From Marsupella aquatica (lineage: Eukaryota; Marchantiophyta), in the NCBI GenBank assembly GCA_973895155.1, contig OZ316897.1:12648001-12712000 (forward strand): a DNA stretch of 64,000 nt. The letters run 5' to 3'. The notes beneath the pieces were generated by a model. That model searched no databases. It was not told the origin of the DNA and saw only the letters and a program-made list of their open reading frames with translations. The translations under genes and the position numbers were made by a program. Below are positions 42,454-53,299 of this stretch, piece by piece (position 1 is the stretch's first letter; each line of letters opens with the position of its first letter).

Positions 42454-44556
42454 TTAATTAGAGCATTCGCTGAGTGAGCCCATTGACGGTACTCGTCGTG
42501 TCGAGCTCCACACAAAGTCAGGCTTGGAGGTGGGAATCGCGGGGACTTGAGCTTCTCCAGCGAGTACCTGAACGACATGTCTCATAGAAGGACGAGACTC
42601 TGGGTCTGGATGAGAACAAAGCAGACCCAAAGTCAACACCACCTCCATCCAGTGGGTGTCATACTCACCCTCCAGCCGCCTGTCCACCGTACTGAGCAGA
42701 TCGTTTTCACTGAACTTCTTCCACACCCAATCCACCAAAAGGACTTCCTCTTTTGCAACAAGATGTAAAAGAACTTTCCTCCCACAAGCAACCTCCAGGA
42801 CTACGGCACCGAAAGCAAACACATCTGTTTTATCTGTGAATCTGCCCGAAATGGCAGCCTCTGGAGCAAGGTATCCAAATGTTCCAGCCACCAGAGTGGT
42901 AGACGCTGCCCTTTGATGATCCACCAAACGAGCAAGACCAAAGTCCCCGAGCTTAGGATTCCACTCATTGTCCAGCATGATATTGGAACTCTTGACATCC
43001 CTATGGATGACTTGTTGCTTCCAACCTTGGTGCAGGTAGTCTAGGGCAGCAGCAGTGCCAGTCACAATCTTGAACCTTTGAGACCATGACAGACAAGGCA
43101 TTTTTATCTGGACAGCAGGCTCAAACAACACCTTGTCCAGACTTCCATTTGGCATTAGCTCATACACAATCACAAATTTCGCTTTGGATGCATCCTTACA
43201 CCATCCACACAGCTGGATGAGATTCCGATGTCGGAGCTGGCTAATAATTGAAACCTCGGCCATGAACTCCTTCTGGCCCTGGGTTGAGTCAGCTTTGATT
43301 TTCTTCACTGCAACTTCGATACCAGACGAACTTAAAACTCCTCGATACACACTCCCAAATCCTCCTTGCCCCAATTTGGTTTCCTCGCTAAAGCCTCGAG
43401 TGGCAGCACTGAGCTCCTTGTAGCTGAATCTCTCAGGCATGCCTATTAAAATTTCCGTGGTTGAATCTTCTTCACTACTTGATCTTCTCCCTAGTAGACC
43501 GCCTCTGTATCTCCCTTCACCATCAGCTCTTCTTTGCACAAAAAATGGAACAATCCAAATGCAAGCTAGGAAAAGATTAACAGGTATACCCACAGCTGTT
43601 CCAATTATATAGCCCCAATTTCTACCTTGTGCTTTATCTGGAGCTGGGCTGGACGGAGCTGGGCTCGACGGAGCTGGGCTCGATGGATCTGGGCTAGATG
43701 GAAGGATCCCGTATGATCCAAATATCCAATTTCCGACATAGAAGTTGCTCCTGGCGTGACCATTTCCACTCGAGAAGCCCACCCACATGTATTCGTCCAA
43801 CATATCAAAAAGGTTCACTGTGTAGTTCAGCAGGGGAATGACGGGTCTAGACTTGTTTGTGCTTACTCTCGCCTCCAGCTTATTGGTCGAGCCGCTGTAC
43901 TCCACCCACGCATAAATCAGATAATCTGGATCAGGCAGGTACACGCCCGCATCTGAGGCATTCGCAGCTACACTGTAAGTAAGGTTCGAGTTGAGGTTGA
44001 AGCTTAGATGGTTTTCACTTATATCATAAGCGGGATATTCGGGATTGTGAAACGTATCAAACTCCACTACGACGGCTTTGAAGTCCGGCAACGCAGTGTG
44101 ATTTGCATTGAATATCCACAAAGATTTCCCATGACCACCGTGTCGTGAGTTATTTGAAGTGATCACGAAGGTCATGCCATCCCCGGACCCCCTAGTATCT
44201 CCACTTCTGACTTGCGTTATTGTGAAGCTCGTGTTGAAGGAAGCCGACTGCGCTGTTCTAGGGTCCTTCAATCTCACTTGTTTGTGGTAGTATGCGAGTC
44301 CACCTTGACCTCTAGTGGCCGAAAGATCCTCATACGTTAAGGACAACATTCCAGATTGCACTTGGCTGATTGGTTGCCCTGGGTACACGTGAGCACCATC
44401 ACGGCAGATGATGTTGCTCGAACAATCGTAATCAATGCCTGCGAAGTGGAAGGTGTCGCCGGTTTGGCCAGAAACATGTCTGAAGGATCTTTCTGCGAAA
44501 AGGACGAGAAAGAAGTAATATGTACAGAAGGTCTTCGTGATGTTTGACTGGAGCAT
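42454..44556 (-). CDS. L-type lectin receptor-like kinase
   Basis: A plasma-membrane Ser/Thr kinase with an extracellular legume-lectin domain; such proteins sense carbohydrates or damage signals and phosphorylate cytoplasmic partners. It is intronless. I chose the ATG at 44556 because it starts a signal peptide (KTFCTYYFFLVLF) just before the lectin domain and gives 700 residues; in-frame ATGs at 44682 and 44667 would add 42 or 37. Numbering from 44556: lectin domain about 34-285 (GDGMTFVIT, VEFDTFHN, WVGFSSGNG); Pro/Ser stalk with three Pro-Ala-rich repeats about 287-306; membrane helix about 315-341; kinase about 391-666, with GQGGFGSVY, VAVKK, IHRDVKSSN, DFGLARL, GTFGYLAPE. All catalytic residues are present, so it should be active. 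Several N-x-S/T sites lie in the lectin domain. No disruption seen. Confidence 0.93.
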   Translation of the reverse strand: MLQSNITKTFCTYYFFLVLFAERSFRHVSGQTGDTFHFAGIDYDCSSNIICRDGAHVYPGQPISQVQSGMLSLTYEDLSATRGQGGLAYYHKQVRLKDPRTAQSASFNTSFTITQVRSGDTRGSGDGMTFVITSNNSRHGGHGKSLWIFNANHTALPDFKAVVVEFDTFHNPEYPAYDISENHLSFNLNSNLTYSVAANASDAGVYLPDPDYLIYAWVEYSGSTNKLEARVSTNKSRPVIPLLNYTVNLFDMLDEYMWVGFSSGNGHARSNFYVGNWIFGSYGILPSSPDPSSPAPSSPAPSSPAPDKAQGRNWGYIIGTAVGIPVNLFLACIWIVPFFVQRRADGEGRYRGGLLGRRSSSEEDSTTEILIGMPERFSYKELSAATRGFSEETKLGQGGFGSVYRGVLSSSGIEVAVKKIKADSTQGQKEFMAEVSIISQLRHRNLIQLCGWCKDASKAKFVIVYELMPNGSLDKVLFEPAVQIKMPCLSWSQRFKIVTGTAAALDYLHQGWKQQVIHRDVKSSNIMLDNEWNPKLGDFGLARLVDHQRAASTTLVAGTFGYLAPEAAISGRFTDKTDVFAFGAVVLEVACGRKVLLHLVAKEEVLLVDWVWKKFSENDLLSTVDRRLEGEYDTHWMEVVLTLGLLCSHPDPESRPSMRHVVQVLAGEAQVPAIPTSKPDFVWSSTRRVPSMGSLSECSN

Positions 44557-46896
44557 AGAGGAAGTTCGTGGTTTGACTGATTTTGGATTCCTGGATGCAT
44601 CACCAACGTTCTTCCTGCTGCAACCGACAAAGCCGAATTGGCTCAATAATGCCAAGTTGTAGATCATTCTGGTGTAGACCATATTCGCTGTCAAGGGGGT
44701 GGTCCTAACTCAATTTCCGGGGATCTTGTATTTATGTATGGACTGTGGGTTGTGACCTAGCTGGCAGCCCAATCCATGCATATAATTATGCTACACTATT
44801 GGAAGCAATGACGGTCCTGAGGGGTGAACACCGGATACCAATTTAGTGTTCCGGAGTGGAGCTGTTACCATATCTATTTGTCTATTCGTCTGAGATACCA
44901 CCTCGCCTGCCTACGACGTACCCATTGTAAGAAATATCAAACAGTCTTTCACTAGTTCCATTAAGGAGAGAAGAAACCTCTAGCCATCTCCTGCAAGTGA
45001 AGATCTACTCTTGCGGCTCGAAAGAATCGATCGTAGATGCCTTCCGTCACAGTCCGCGATCGGATCCAATTTTCTTTGAAGACTAGCTGCGTGGGAACAG
45101 AGTGACAATTAGACGATAAGCGAGCATCTGCATTTCAAAGGTAGTTAGATCCGGAGATTTCCAGGCGCTGAACTATTTTTGTAGATGAATTAATTATCAC
45201 TATCATGCCTAGCAGAGTGAACGTGTTCCCTGTCTCCACTTCAAGGGATGCACGGTATGTCCATTTCCAACCCTGACAACAATATGTTCGAAGGAAGGCT
45301 TAGGGCGGTATGCGGTAACTGGACGACAGCTAGGGCTTTAGGTTGCGCTGCCGGCCCAGCGGCTACCTAGAATCACAAGATTAATTATCATAGTCAGATC
45401 AGATTGGGTAAATGTACATCAATTCTCGATCATACATACTTAGTTAGGAAAACGATGTTCCCTCCAAATTCAGATATGTATACTAAGTTCCACATACAAG
45501 TGCACAAGGCCACCCTTCCTCCCTTCCTCCCCGGCCGACCCTGGAGTGCACAAGGCCCTAATTAAGAGTCCAAAGAGAGTCATGAAAAGTACTCGCTGTA
45601 GTCGTAGTCCATCGAGAGACCTGTAGCTGTTAATTTGGGCCCACGGTCAACGGACACCAACTGAACAGCCGGCCTGAACTAAGCACTAGATGCGTTAATT
45701 AAATTAAGAGCAGAGTTCGGAAAATCGAACGTCCGCTAGGTCCAATCGTGTTTGAACGGGGTGTAGATTTATAACGTACGGTCTCAGTTGTCAATCCCAA
45801 CTAACGCTCGCTTGGAAGAACGTATATGATTAGAATCTCAGACAGCACCAGACCCCTACTGAAGGATTTCGAAAGCAAGACGGAACTACAGGACGCTAAA
45901 CGGACGCGTACAGCTACTGCGAGAGGGAGCGAGAGTGGATAAGAGCAAAGGTAGAGAAGTGATGCTCACCAACTTTTTTAAGGCCGCAATCATTTGAAAT
46001 TGAGCTTCAGCTTCTTGTACGCACAATTGCTGAGCATTCGGTTTCTTTCCAGCAGCAATCTAGAGGCGTGATGTGAGTCTGTCGAGATCAAGTCTAGTAA
46101 GTCCCGGGCCTGGCTGCTGCTCCTACGCGGGTTCCTTCGCTCTCTCTGATTGGCATGGCTGGACAAGGCAGAGTCTACAATGTCATATATATACGTCGCA
46201 GCGTTTAGGCCTGTGGCATGCATGGCTGTCGATGAATTACATGATACATTCCGGCTTCAGGTTCTGTGCTTCGACAAGATTATACTGGTAGGTCGAAGAT
46301 TATACTGGTAGGTCGAATGGAGAGGGAATATAACTGATAAAAACTGCACCGTAGATCCTGATTAGTAATTAATCCTTTGCCCACTCAATGGCCTCATACG
46401 GAATAATGCTGGGATCTTAGCCGGGGATCTATGTACCATTTGATTCATGTGGCGTTTATCGCCCAGTAGGGTTTCATTTATTTGTTCCCTTACTAGTTGA
46501 CTTTTTGTTTTTGTGCGGCTACTCCCCCTGGTATATGCTCTGATGGGACCTTGTTACGACAAATTTGAGTGATTGACCCTTCTAAATTTTGTTACAAACT
46601 AGGCCGCCTAGAAAAATGTTGTTACAAGCTAGGCCCCCTAGGTAGGTTCCTTACACAGGGTTCTTATGTGGTGTCTAATTACATGGTCAATCGTACATTT
46701 CTCACCTCACTCCATTGCGTTGCACCATAGTACACAGCGTGTACCTCTATGTTTGAAAACATAATGGATTATGTTTTCACATGATTATAGATTTTTAGAG
46801 GATGTGCCCCATATATGATAGCGGGTTTGTACACATTCAATCTAAGTAGTTCTCGCAGGCTAGCAGAATTTTCCCGTTAGGATTAACTTACTCCAT
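44557..46896. other. Upstream region of the lectin receptor kinase
   Basis: Contains the kinase promoter on the minus strand, but no certain TATA box was fixed. A minus-strand frame at 45990-46223 (77 codons) is of mixed composition and unsupported. A small direct duplication of GAAGATTATACTGGTAGGTC occurs at about 46275-46315. Confidence 0.4.
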
Positions 46897-46899
46897 GAC

Positions 46900-47100
46900 T
46901 GTTGTCTTTGTTTCACACTTAGACAATGTTTGAAGTTACAACAAGGGTTCGAACAACCAAAAGTAAAAGATCTTTGCTTCCTTCCATACTTAGACAAATT
47001 CGGGGTTCTAGATGTGAGAAGACAACATCCATGTTGTCTTTGTTCCACACTTAGATAATTTTTGAATGTCATTGCAGTAGGGCCCTATGGCCAAAAGTAG
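46900..47100 (+). repeat. 132-bp direct duplication
   Basis: TGTTGTCTTTGTTTCACACTT (46900 on) recurs as TGTTGTCTTTGTTCCACACTT at 47032, with related sequence after each (TAGACAATGTTTGAA against TAGATAATTTTTGAA, and AAAAGTA further on). About two units are present. Confidence 0.8.
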
Positions 47101-48545
47101 AGTATTCATTCCATACTTAGACTAAGAACAAACAGGAGAACAAAAAGAATGCAACTTACATCAAAACGTCATGCAAACCCTGTGCATAAGCTGCATGAAG
47201 CAAGCTAAAGATGGACGGTATGGTAGAAATTCAAATTAACCTGAAAACATGAACAATATTGTCTTCACTTAGAAACTCGCAGTTTGCACAACGGCCGCCA
47301 TTTAGTCCACAGCTCCCCCAACGGTGTAGTTTGTCATTCAGTATGGTTTGACTCTAAATTGTACAGTAGCTCTTACTCGTGATAATATCAAGCTAAATCT
47401 CTTTAGAGGAACTTTACAAGAACAAGCGACACAAAAATGTCAGAGCCTGGGGCCTAGTCGTGGGCCTAGTTTGTAACAAAAGTTTCCTAAGGGCCTATCA
47501 CGTAAAATTGTGTTGGCAGGGGTCCCATCAAGCATATACCTCCCCAGGTACTCCTTGTTTTGTTTGGTCTCTTTGGTTTTCTCTGGGTCTTTCCTTTCTC
47601 CTCCCTTTATTGTGTCTTTTGTGATTGGGATCATGTGTCCTGGTTTAGTGTTCCTGTCTTTTTTTTGGCACTGCCATAATTATAGATGTGGCGTCATACA
47701 ATATAGGTGCTGGGTTTTCTGACATGTGGAGGTCTGAATCCCAGTCTGAATGCAAGGAAACAAAATTGGATGATGGGAAAACTGGAAATTTTTATAGTGA
47801 GGAGACCATTGCTCATTTAGAGTCACAAGGGGTACTTAATGTCCTTTCATTTTTTTGCTGACTTTTGTATTTCTAATGCACTTATAAATGGCTACCCCCC
47901 CACCCTTCCCCAAAATTATTTCTAATGCACTTATAACGCATTGTGTTCAAAATTTTGGTAAACTGGGTCCCATTATATATATATGACAAAAAATAAAAAT
48001 TGAACTTGAATGCCCAAGTGGTGCTTGAATGTTGGCGTTCTGGTAGAGTTGGACCAATGTGTGTTTGAATTTTGACCCTAAACTGTTTCACATTTGAGCA
48101 CAAACGATACAAAATTCATGAATCAATCATATCCCGAATCACATAACAATGCCCATTTATGAACACGGTGCCCTGCAAGTACCAAAATTCAAAACTTGAA
48201 TACAAATCCAGCTGAACTATTTGAATAGAGCGCTCCATGACCCACTATTTACCCCCATATTTACTGGGGTATTTACCTGAATACAGAGTCATGATGATGC
48301 TGTGTTTGGGGGAATACAGTTTAGCGAGTTAGCTAGCCAATTAAAAGAGGAATCCCAAGATTGGGATTTACAAAGTAACCAGGTTTTGGCTACCTAGGGA
48401 CTAACTTTGCAAGCAAAATGTTTTTTTTTAATCTCATAACATGATTTTCTCCCTTGTTGCTTGCATGCTCAATTACCCCAATCATTCCCTGCCATCCGCC
48501 AATGTTAAAGATCAACCTCAGAGTAAGGCCAAATTATACCTACAC
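47100..48545. other. No gene seen
   Basis: AT-rich DNA with one T-rich/CT-rich stretch (47560-47680). Only short chance frames. Confidence 0.5.
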
Positions 48546-49955
48546 TAGCTCAATACCCGTGCGTTGCACAAAAGATGTCGTGTAGATCCCAAGATGTTGT
48601 TAAGAAAAAAGATGTTGAGTCCTAGGCCTCATTACAATTGGAGGACCCAAAAGGAACGTCACACTCAAAAGTGACCATAGTTTATTATGCTTTAGGATAT
48701 CATTTTTAGGGTGTAATGAGATGATATAGAAAATTTGATGTACTATACTTGATAAACATCCTATAGGTTGGTAACATTCATTAAACTATCTAGCATTTGA
48801 GACTTTGAAGCTTTCCTTATATGTCCTTCAAAGATTGATAAAAGGACTTGTCACGCAACGGGTCACATCATTTCAGGACTCAAAAGGACTCTAAAAAATA
48901 CATTTTAGACAATAAAATTTTACCAAAACATGCATACTAATAGCATAATCTTATATTTCAAAACTTAAATAGTGACACATACTAAACCTTTATGTACAGG
49001 ACAAAAATAATCAGTAATTTTGGCTTATTTAGGGCCATCAATAACAGGATCCCTTAAAACAGTTGAAAACTTGATGTATCTACATGGTGAGGTAGGTTAC
49101 ACCATGTAAAATAGTCTTGTGAAAAAATTAGACTTAAATGTCTTGAGATAAAATCATGATGAACCTTTTTCCATGTTATAAAAGTCATTTTTCACTAAAA
49201 AAGCATGTTTTTGAGTCCTGAAAGTGGTTCCTGCGAGGTACACCCAATTGTGAATGAGGCCTCTAAGATGTCGTTAAGACAAAAAGATGTTGTGTTGCCA
49301 AGATGCAATTAAGAAAAAAAGATGTGGTGTCTCCCAAGATGTCGTTAAGAAAGAAAATGTTGTGTCGCCCAACTGAAGATGTCATGAAGAAAAAAATGTT
49401 GTGTCGCCCAAGTGTCATTAATAAAGAAAAAAGATATCGTGTCACCCAAGATGTTGTTAAGAAAAAAGATGTTGTGACACCCAAGATGTACTTAAGAAAA
49501 ATGATATTGTGTCACCCAAGATGTCCTTAAGACAAAAGATATCATGTGAACCAAGATATTGTTAAGAAAAAAGATGTTGTGGCACCCAATATGTCCTTAA
49601 GAAAAGAAATGCCACATTGCCCAAGATGTTGTTAAGAGAAAAGTTGTCGTTAAGTAAAAAGACCTTGTTCACACAAAAGTTGCACAAAAGATGGTGTGGT
49701 GAGGAAAAGATGTTGAAGTGAAAATAGATGTTGAGGTGAGAAAAAGAAGTTGAAGTGAGAAAAACATGTCAAGGAGAGAAATGTTGAGGTGAGAAAAAGA
49801 TGTTGAGGTGAACAAAGATGTTGATCGATGAGAAAAGAAGATGTTGAGCTAAGAAAAAGAAGTAGAGCAAAAACTATGTCACGGAGAGAAAATATGGCGA
49901 TTGATGTGAGAAAAATATGTGAAGATGAGGAAAGATGTTGTGGCACTGAGATAAA
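48546..49955 (+). repeat. Purine-rich GATGT minisatellite, interrupted
   Basis: It starts with ACTAGCTCAATACCCGTGCG and then degenerate units of about 36-40 bp (AAGATGTTGTTAAGAAAAAAG, GTGTCGCCC) to about 49660, passing into about 20-bp units (GATGTTGAGGTGAGAAAAA) to 49955. The 637-bp TIR element interrupts the array near its start. Open frames over the array are period artefacts. Confidence 0.85.
48625..49261 (-). mobile_element. Non-autonomous TIR element, copy 2 (637 bp, inverted)
   Basis: Reverse-complement homologue of 34465-35107, clearly alignable end to end but diverged by scattered substitutions and indels. Its ends are GGCCTCATTACAATTGG and CCAATTGTGAATGAGGCC. Flanks CCTA (48621-48624) and TCTA (49262-49265) may be a mutated target duplication. 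It sits inside the GATGT minisatellite, so it inserted after that array existed. Confidence 0.88.
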
Positions 49956-51469
49956 ATTGTGAAGGTGAGAAACGGAGAGTTTCTCTTGCATACTCTTGCA
50001 TACTCTTGCATACAGTTGTATCCCTGTATGCAAGAGAAACAGGGAGTCTCTCTTGCATGCAAGGGAAACAAGGAGTCTCTCTTGCATACTCTTGCATACA
50101 ACAGGGTTAGGTACTTTTTTGTCTTTTGTTTCCACCATTAGATTCTTTTTTGTGTGAAAAGTGCACCAACAAGGTTAGTTACATTTTTTGTTTTGTGTGT
50201 CCACCAATTCTTATTGTTTGTGTGAAAAAAATTCTTGTACTTTTTGGTTCACTCTATATTTAATTTGGTTTTGGTTTTATCTCTTCTCTTTATTGATTAC
50301 TTCTTTTCTTGGCAGTGTATTTTTGAATGATGACCACTGCATAAAAAGACACAACCTTGTATTAGAAATGTTCAGGGTGCATTTTCTCATTTTAAAAATT
50401 AAATTAAATTGTGTGGGCATGGAGGCTCAGACCTCCTGAGACAGCAGCAGTGCGAAAACTGAGTCACACAAATGCAAGAAAGGCTTGAGAGGGACATAAT
50501 TTCAATGCGAATCAATCAAAGGGGAAGCCTAGCCTTAGGCTTGGGGGCCTCATTCCAACCTTTTTCTTGTTTCCTTCTTCCTCTTCCTTGGTTTTGGGTT
50601 GTTACGTAGAATATGCCTCCTTTTTAAAGCATTTGGTGTTTGTAGTACTTTAGCATTTGGTATTTGTCATCTTTGGACCTTCTCTGCTCCCGTCTCTGCT
50701 CTGCCGGCAGAGTACTTACTGTAGCTTGTTCTTTTGGGGTTCAAGGGGTACTCACATGGGGGCCTCTTTAGTGGTCTTGAGGTCACTCCGCCCCACCTCC
50801 CTCCCCCCCCCCCCCCCCCCCCCCCCGCATATTGGGTATTTAATTAGCCTTTGGGATCCGCTGCCTCCCAGTTTGATATATATACTGAATTTGTACTTAA
50901 TTTGTTTTGTATTTTTACAGTTCTTCTTCTTGGAATAGCGGCTTAATTGGTTTTACCCTTCTTGGGATTTGGTTATTCTCCGGAATCTCTTGTTTGCCAG
51001 TTTGGCATTTTACTTTTTGATTTTCTTTAATATAGCTAGACCCACTTACTGTGGTTACTCCGTTCCCTCATACGCAAGTACACTTCCCCAATTCTGCTTT
51101 TCACACTTCCCCAATTCATATCCAGTTGACCATGTCAAGTTTCTTTTAGTCTACTGAACTCTTACAAGTACCTCTCAACACGATGAATCCAAAGATCTAA
51201 CTTAAATAAAAAAAACCTCACTTGTTATGATCTGGAAAACTTTAATCGGAACCAAATTATATGGCTTTTTAATACAAGGGTCTAAGCAGCTAAAATAGGG
51301 TTTTGGTATTCTAGTATATTAGGATTTTAGTATTCTAGTATTAGACCCTTGTAGTAAAATAATAAAATAGTAAAATACTAGAAGCTTGAAATACTAAAAT
51401 GTTGGCTCCTTTCATCCAGTTGACATATCACCTACTAAGTCCTCCATCACAATGACCTGATATATAATT
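49956..51469. other. No gene; short palindromic repeats and a (C)24 run
   Basis: CTCTTGCATA units repeat in direct and inverted orientation at 49980-50100. A run of 24 C residues occupies 50803-50826. The phrase AATAGCGGCTTAATTGGTTT at 50934 also occurs at 34386, next to TIR element copy 1, showing another dispersed repeat. Confidence 0.6.
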
Positions 51470-51700
51470 GACTAGCCCCATGTCCGTGCATTGTACGGAA
51501 TATGTAGAGGTGAAAAAGATATTGAGAAAAAAGATGTCGAGGTGAAAAAAATGTCAAAGTGAGAAAAGATGTCCAGGTGAGAAACATATGTCAAACTAAA
51601 AAACTACCGTGTGAAAAAAAGTTGATAAGAAAAAAAGATGTCAAAGAGAGAAAAAAATATTGATAAAAACAAAAGAATGATGTTGATGAGAACAAAAGTA
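51470..51700 (+). repeat. Second member of the CCGTGC/GATGT minisatellite family
   Basis: It begins ACTAGCCCCATGTCCGTGCA, then continues as purine-rich units (GATGTCGAGGTGAAAAAAATG). Same layout as 48546-49955, 2.9 kb away. Confidence 0.75.
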
Positions 51701-52194
51701 TCCCATGTCCATTCTGAACAACTTCAAACCATGGAGCTACAATTTAAGGTGTGTACTAGCTTCTCTTAGGTTATCAGTGTCACTCCCTTGACGTTGTAAG
51801 AGGAATTCTCTTAAGCACTACGTACCTCTTAGCAAAATGTACATTTTCTATGGTTTTAGAAGCTAATAAACTTAAAAATAACATATTTTGGGTTTTTCTG
51901 CTTCTTTAATTTTATTTTTTGATATAAAAATGCAATAGTTAACTCTAGACAGTTATAACAGAATTCTCAAAATGCTACAGCAACTTGCTAATTTGGATAC
52001 AGTAGTAAAAAAAACCATATAATCTGGTTAGAACATTTACTTTCATATATAAACGTGATCAGTTCATTTTGAAACGAAGCTACATATTTAATTATTGGAT
52101 TTTGTGTTCATAGGTAAAAGAGTTTCTTAGACTCAAATGGAAATTAGAGTGTGTGGTACATATAATAATCCATTATACAGTTCATAAAATTAAG

Positions 52195-52410
52195 TTATTT
52201 GCCAGTCTTGTAAACAAGTCATATGTTGAAGGAAGAGCATCACTTACTTCTTCAACTACGCAAGCAACGTGACATCTCACCTCACTCCACCAATTTGAGT
52301 CTTCTAAACACTGGTCATGTGATGAAGGAAGAGCATTGATTACTTCTTCAACCATGCAAGCTATTTGAACTTGACATCTCGCCTTACTCCACCAAATGTT
52401 CCGCGCAGTT
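52195..52410 (+). repeat. About 107-bp duplication
   Basis: GAAGGAAGAGCAT, ACTTCTTCAAC, TGCAAGC, and GACATCTCACC/GCC with ACTCCACCAA recur in two adjacent units. No coding function is evident. Confidence 0.7.
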
Positions 52411-52914
52411 TCCACAATTTTCATGGAACTATTCACGTCATACCCACTAAATAGCTAGAAAATGAACGGGACATTAAACTCGGGATTAAACTATTGCACA
52501 GAGAATCTCCCAACGGGTATCGGACCAGGTTTTGCTTCGGGGAAAAGTTATTGTTTAAAGGTTTATGGGGTTGGAATACTTGAATGCTATGTTGACCAAA
52601 TCCAGTAAGATTGGGCCAACAAGTCATCCCCAACGGATGAGTGGAATGCTATTGAGTAGTCAGCTTAGTTTTTTCGGTTTTTTGGTTATGGAGCTGGATG
52701 CAAAGGACCTTTACTGGATTCATTCATGGGTTGTGGAAGATTACTATCCAATGGTGTCATATTTGAGGAGGTGTCGTATATTAAGATACCATTGGGCTTT
52801 CTTTTGACATAGCATGTTGTATAGTAAAAGGCAACTCATTCACCTGTAGTTACTGTATAGAGCATTGGAGACGCGGTTTGACCTTGCGTGTCAAACTGGG
52901 TGCTGGAGGTCGTC

Positions 52915-53295
52915 ATGCCGTCACACTGTCATCCCGGTTGCCCGGGTCCGGGTGGCAGGGTCGGGCCGGATTTGGGTCAGGAGTTAAAAGTGTTTGGGCC
53001 TGGTTAGGGAGGGGTTTGGGTGGGGTCCTGGCCGGGTTGGGCCGGGTCAGGGCCAAGTTCGGGTTGGCTGGGGCAAGGTCTGGGCCAGGACTGGGGAAGT
53101 CCTAGGGAGTCCGGGCAGGGTCCGGGCGGGTCCGGGGCCGGGTTTGGTTGGGGCGGCGTCTGGGCTGGGTTAGGTTAGGTTGGGTCGGGTTTGGTTGGGT
53201 TGGGGTCGAGTCCGGGGAAGTCCGGGCCAGGTTCAGGTGGGCTGGGGCTGGGGTTCGGGCTGGGTCAAGCTGGGGTCTGGGGGAATCTGGGGGAA
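52915..53295 (+). repeat. G-rich degenerate minisatellite (GGGTCCGGG-like)
   Basis: Repeated GGGT, CCGGG and GGGCC blocks for about 380 bp, with many GGG runs on one strand, so G-quadruplex formation is plausible. Frames across it (52878-53105, 53191-53412) are low-complexity Gly/Leu strings and are not called as genes. Confidence 0.8.
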
Positions 53296-53299
53296 TCTG

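Noticed and set aside
49303-50138. Frames over the GATGT minisatellite
   Set aside because: Low-complexity translation of repeats on both strands.
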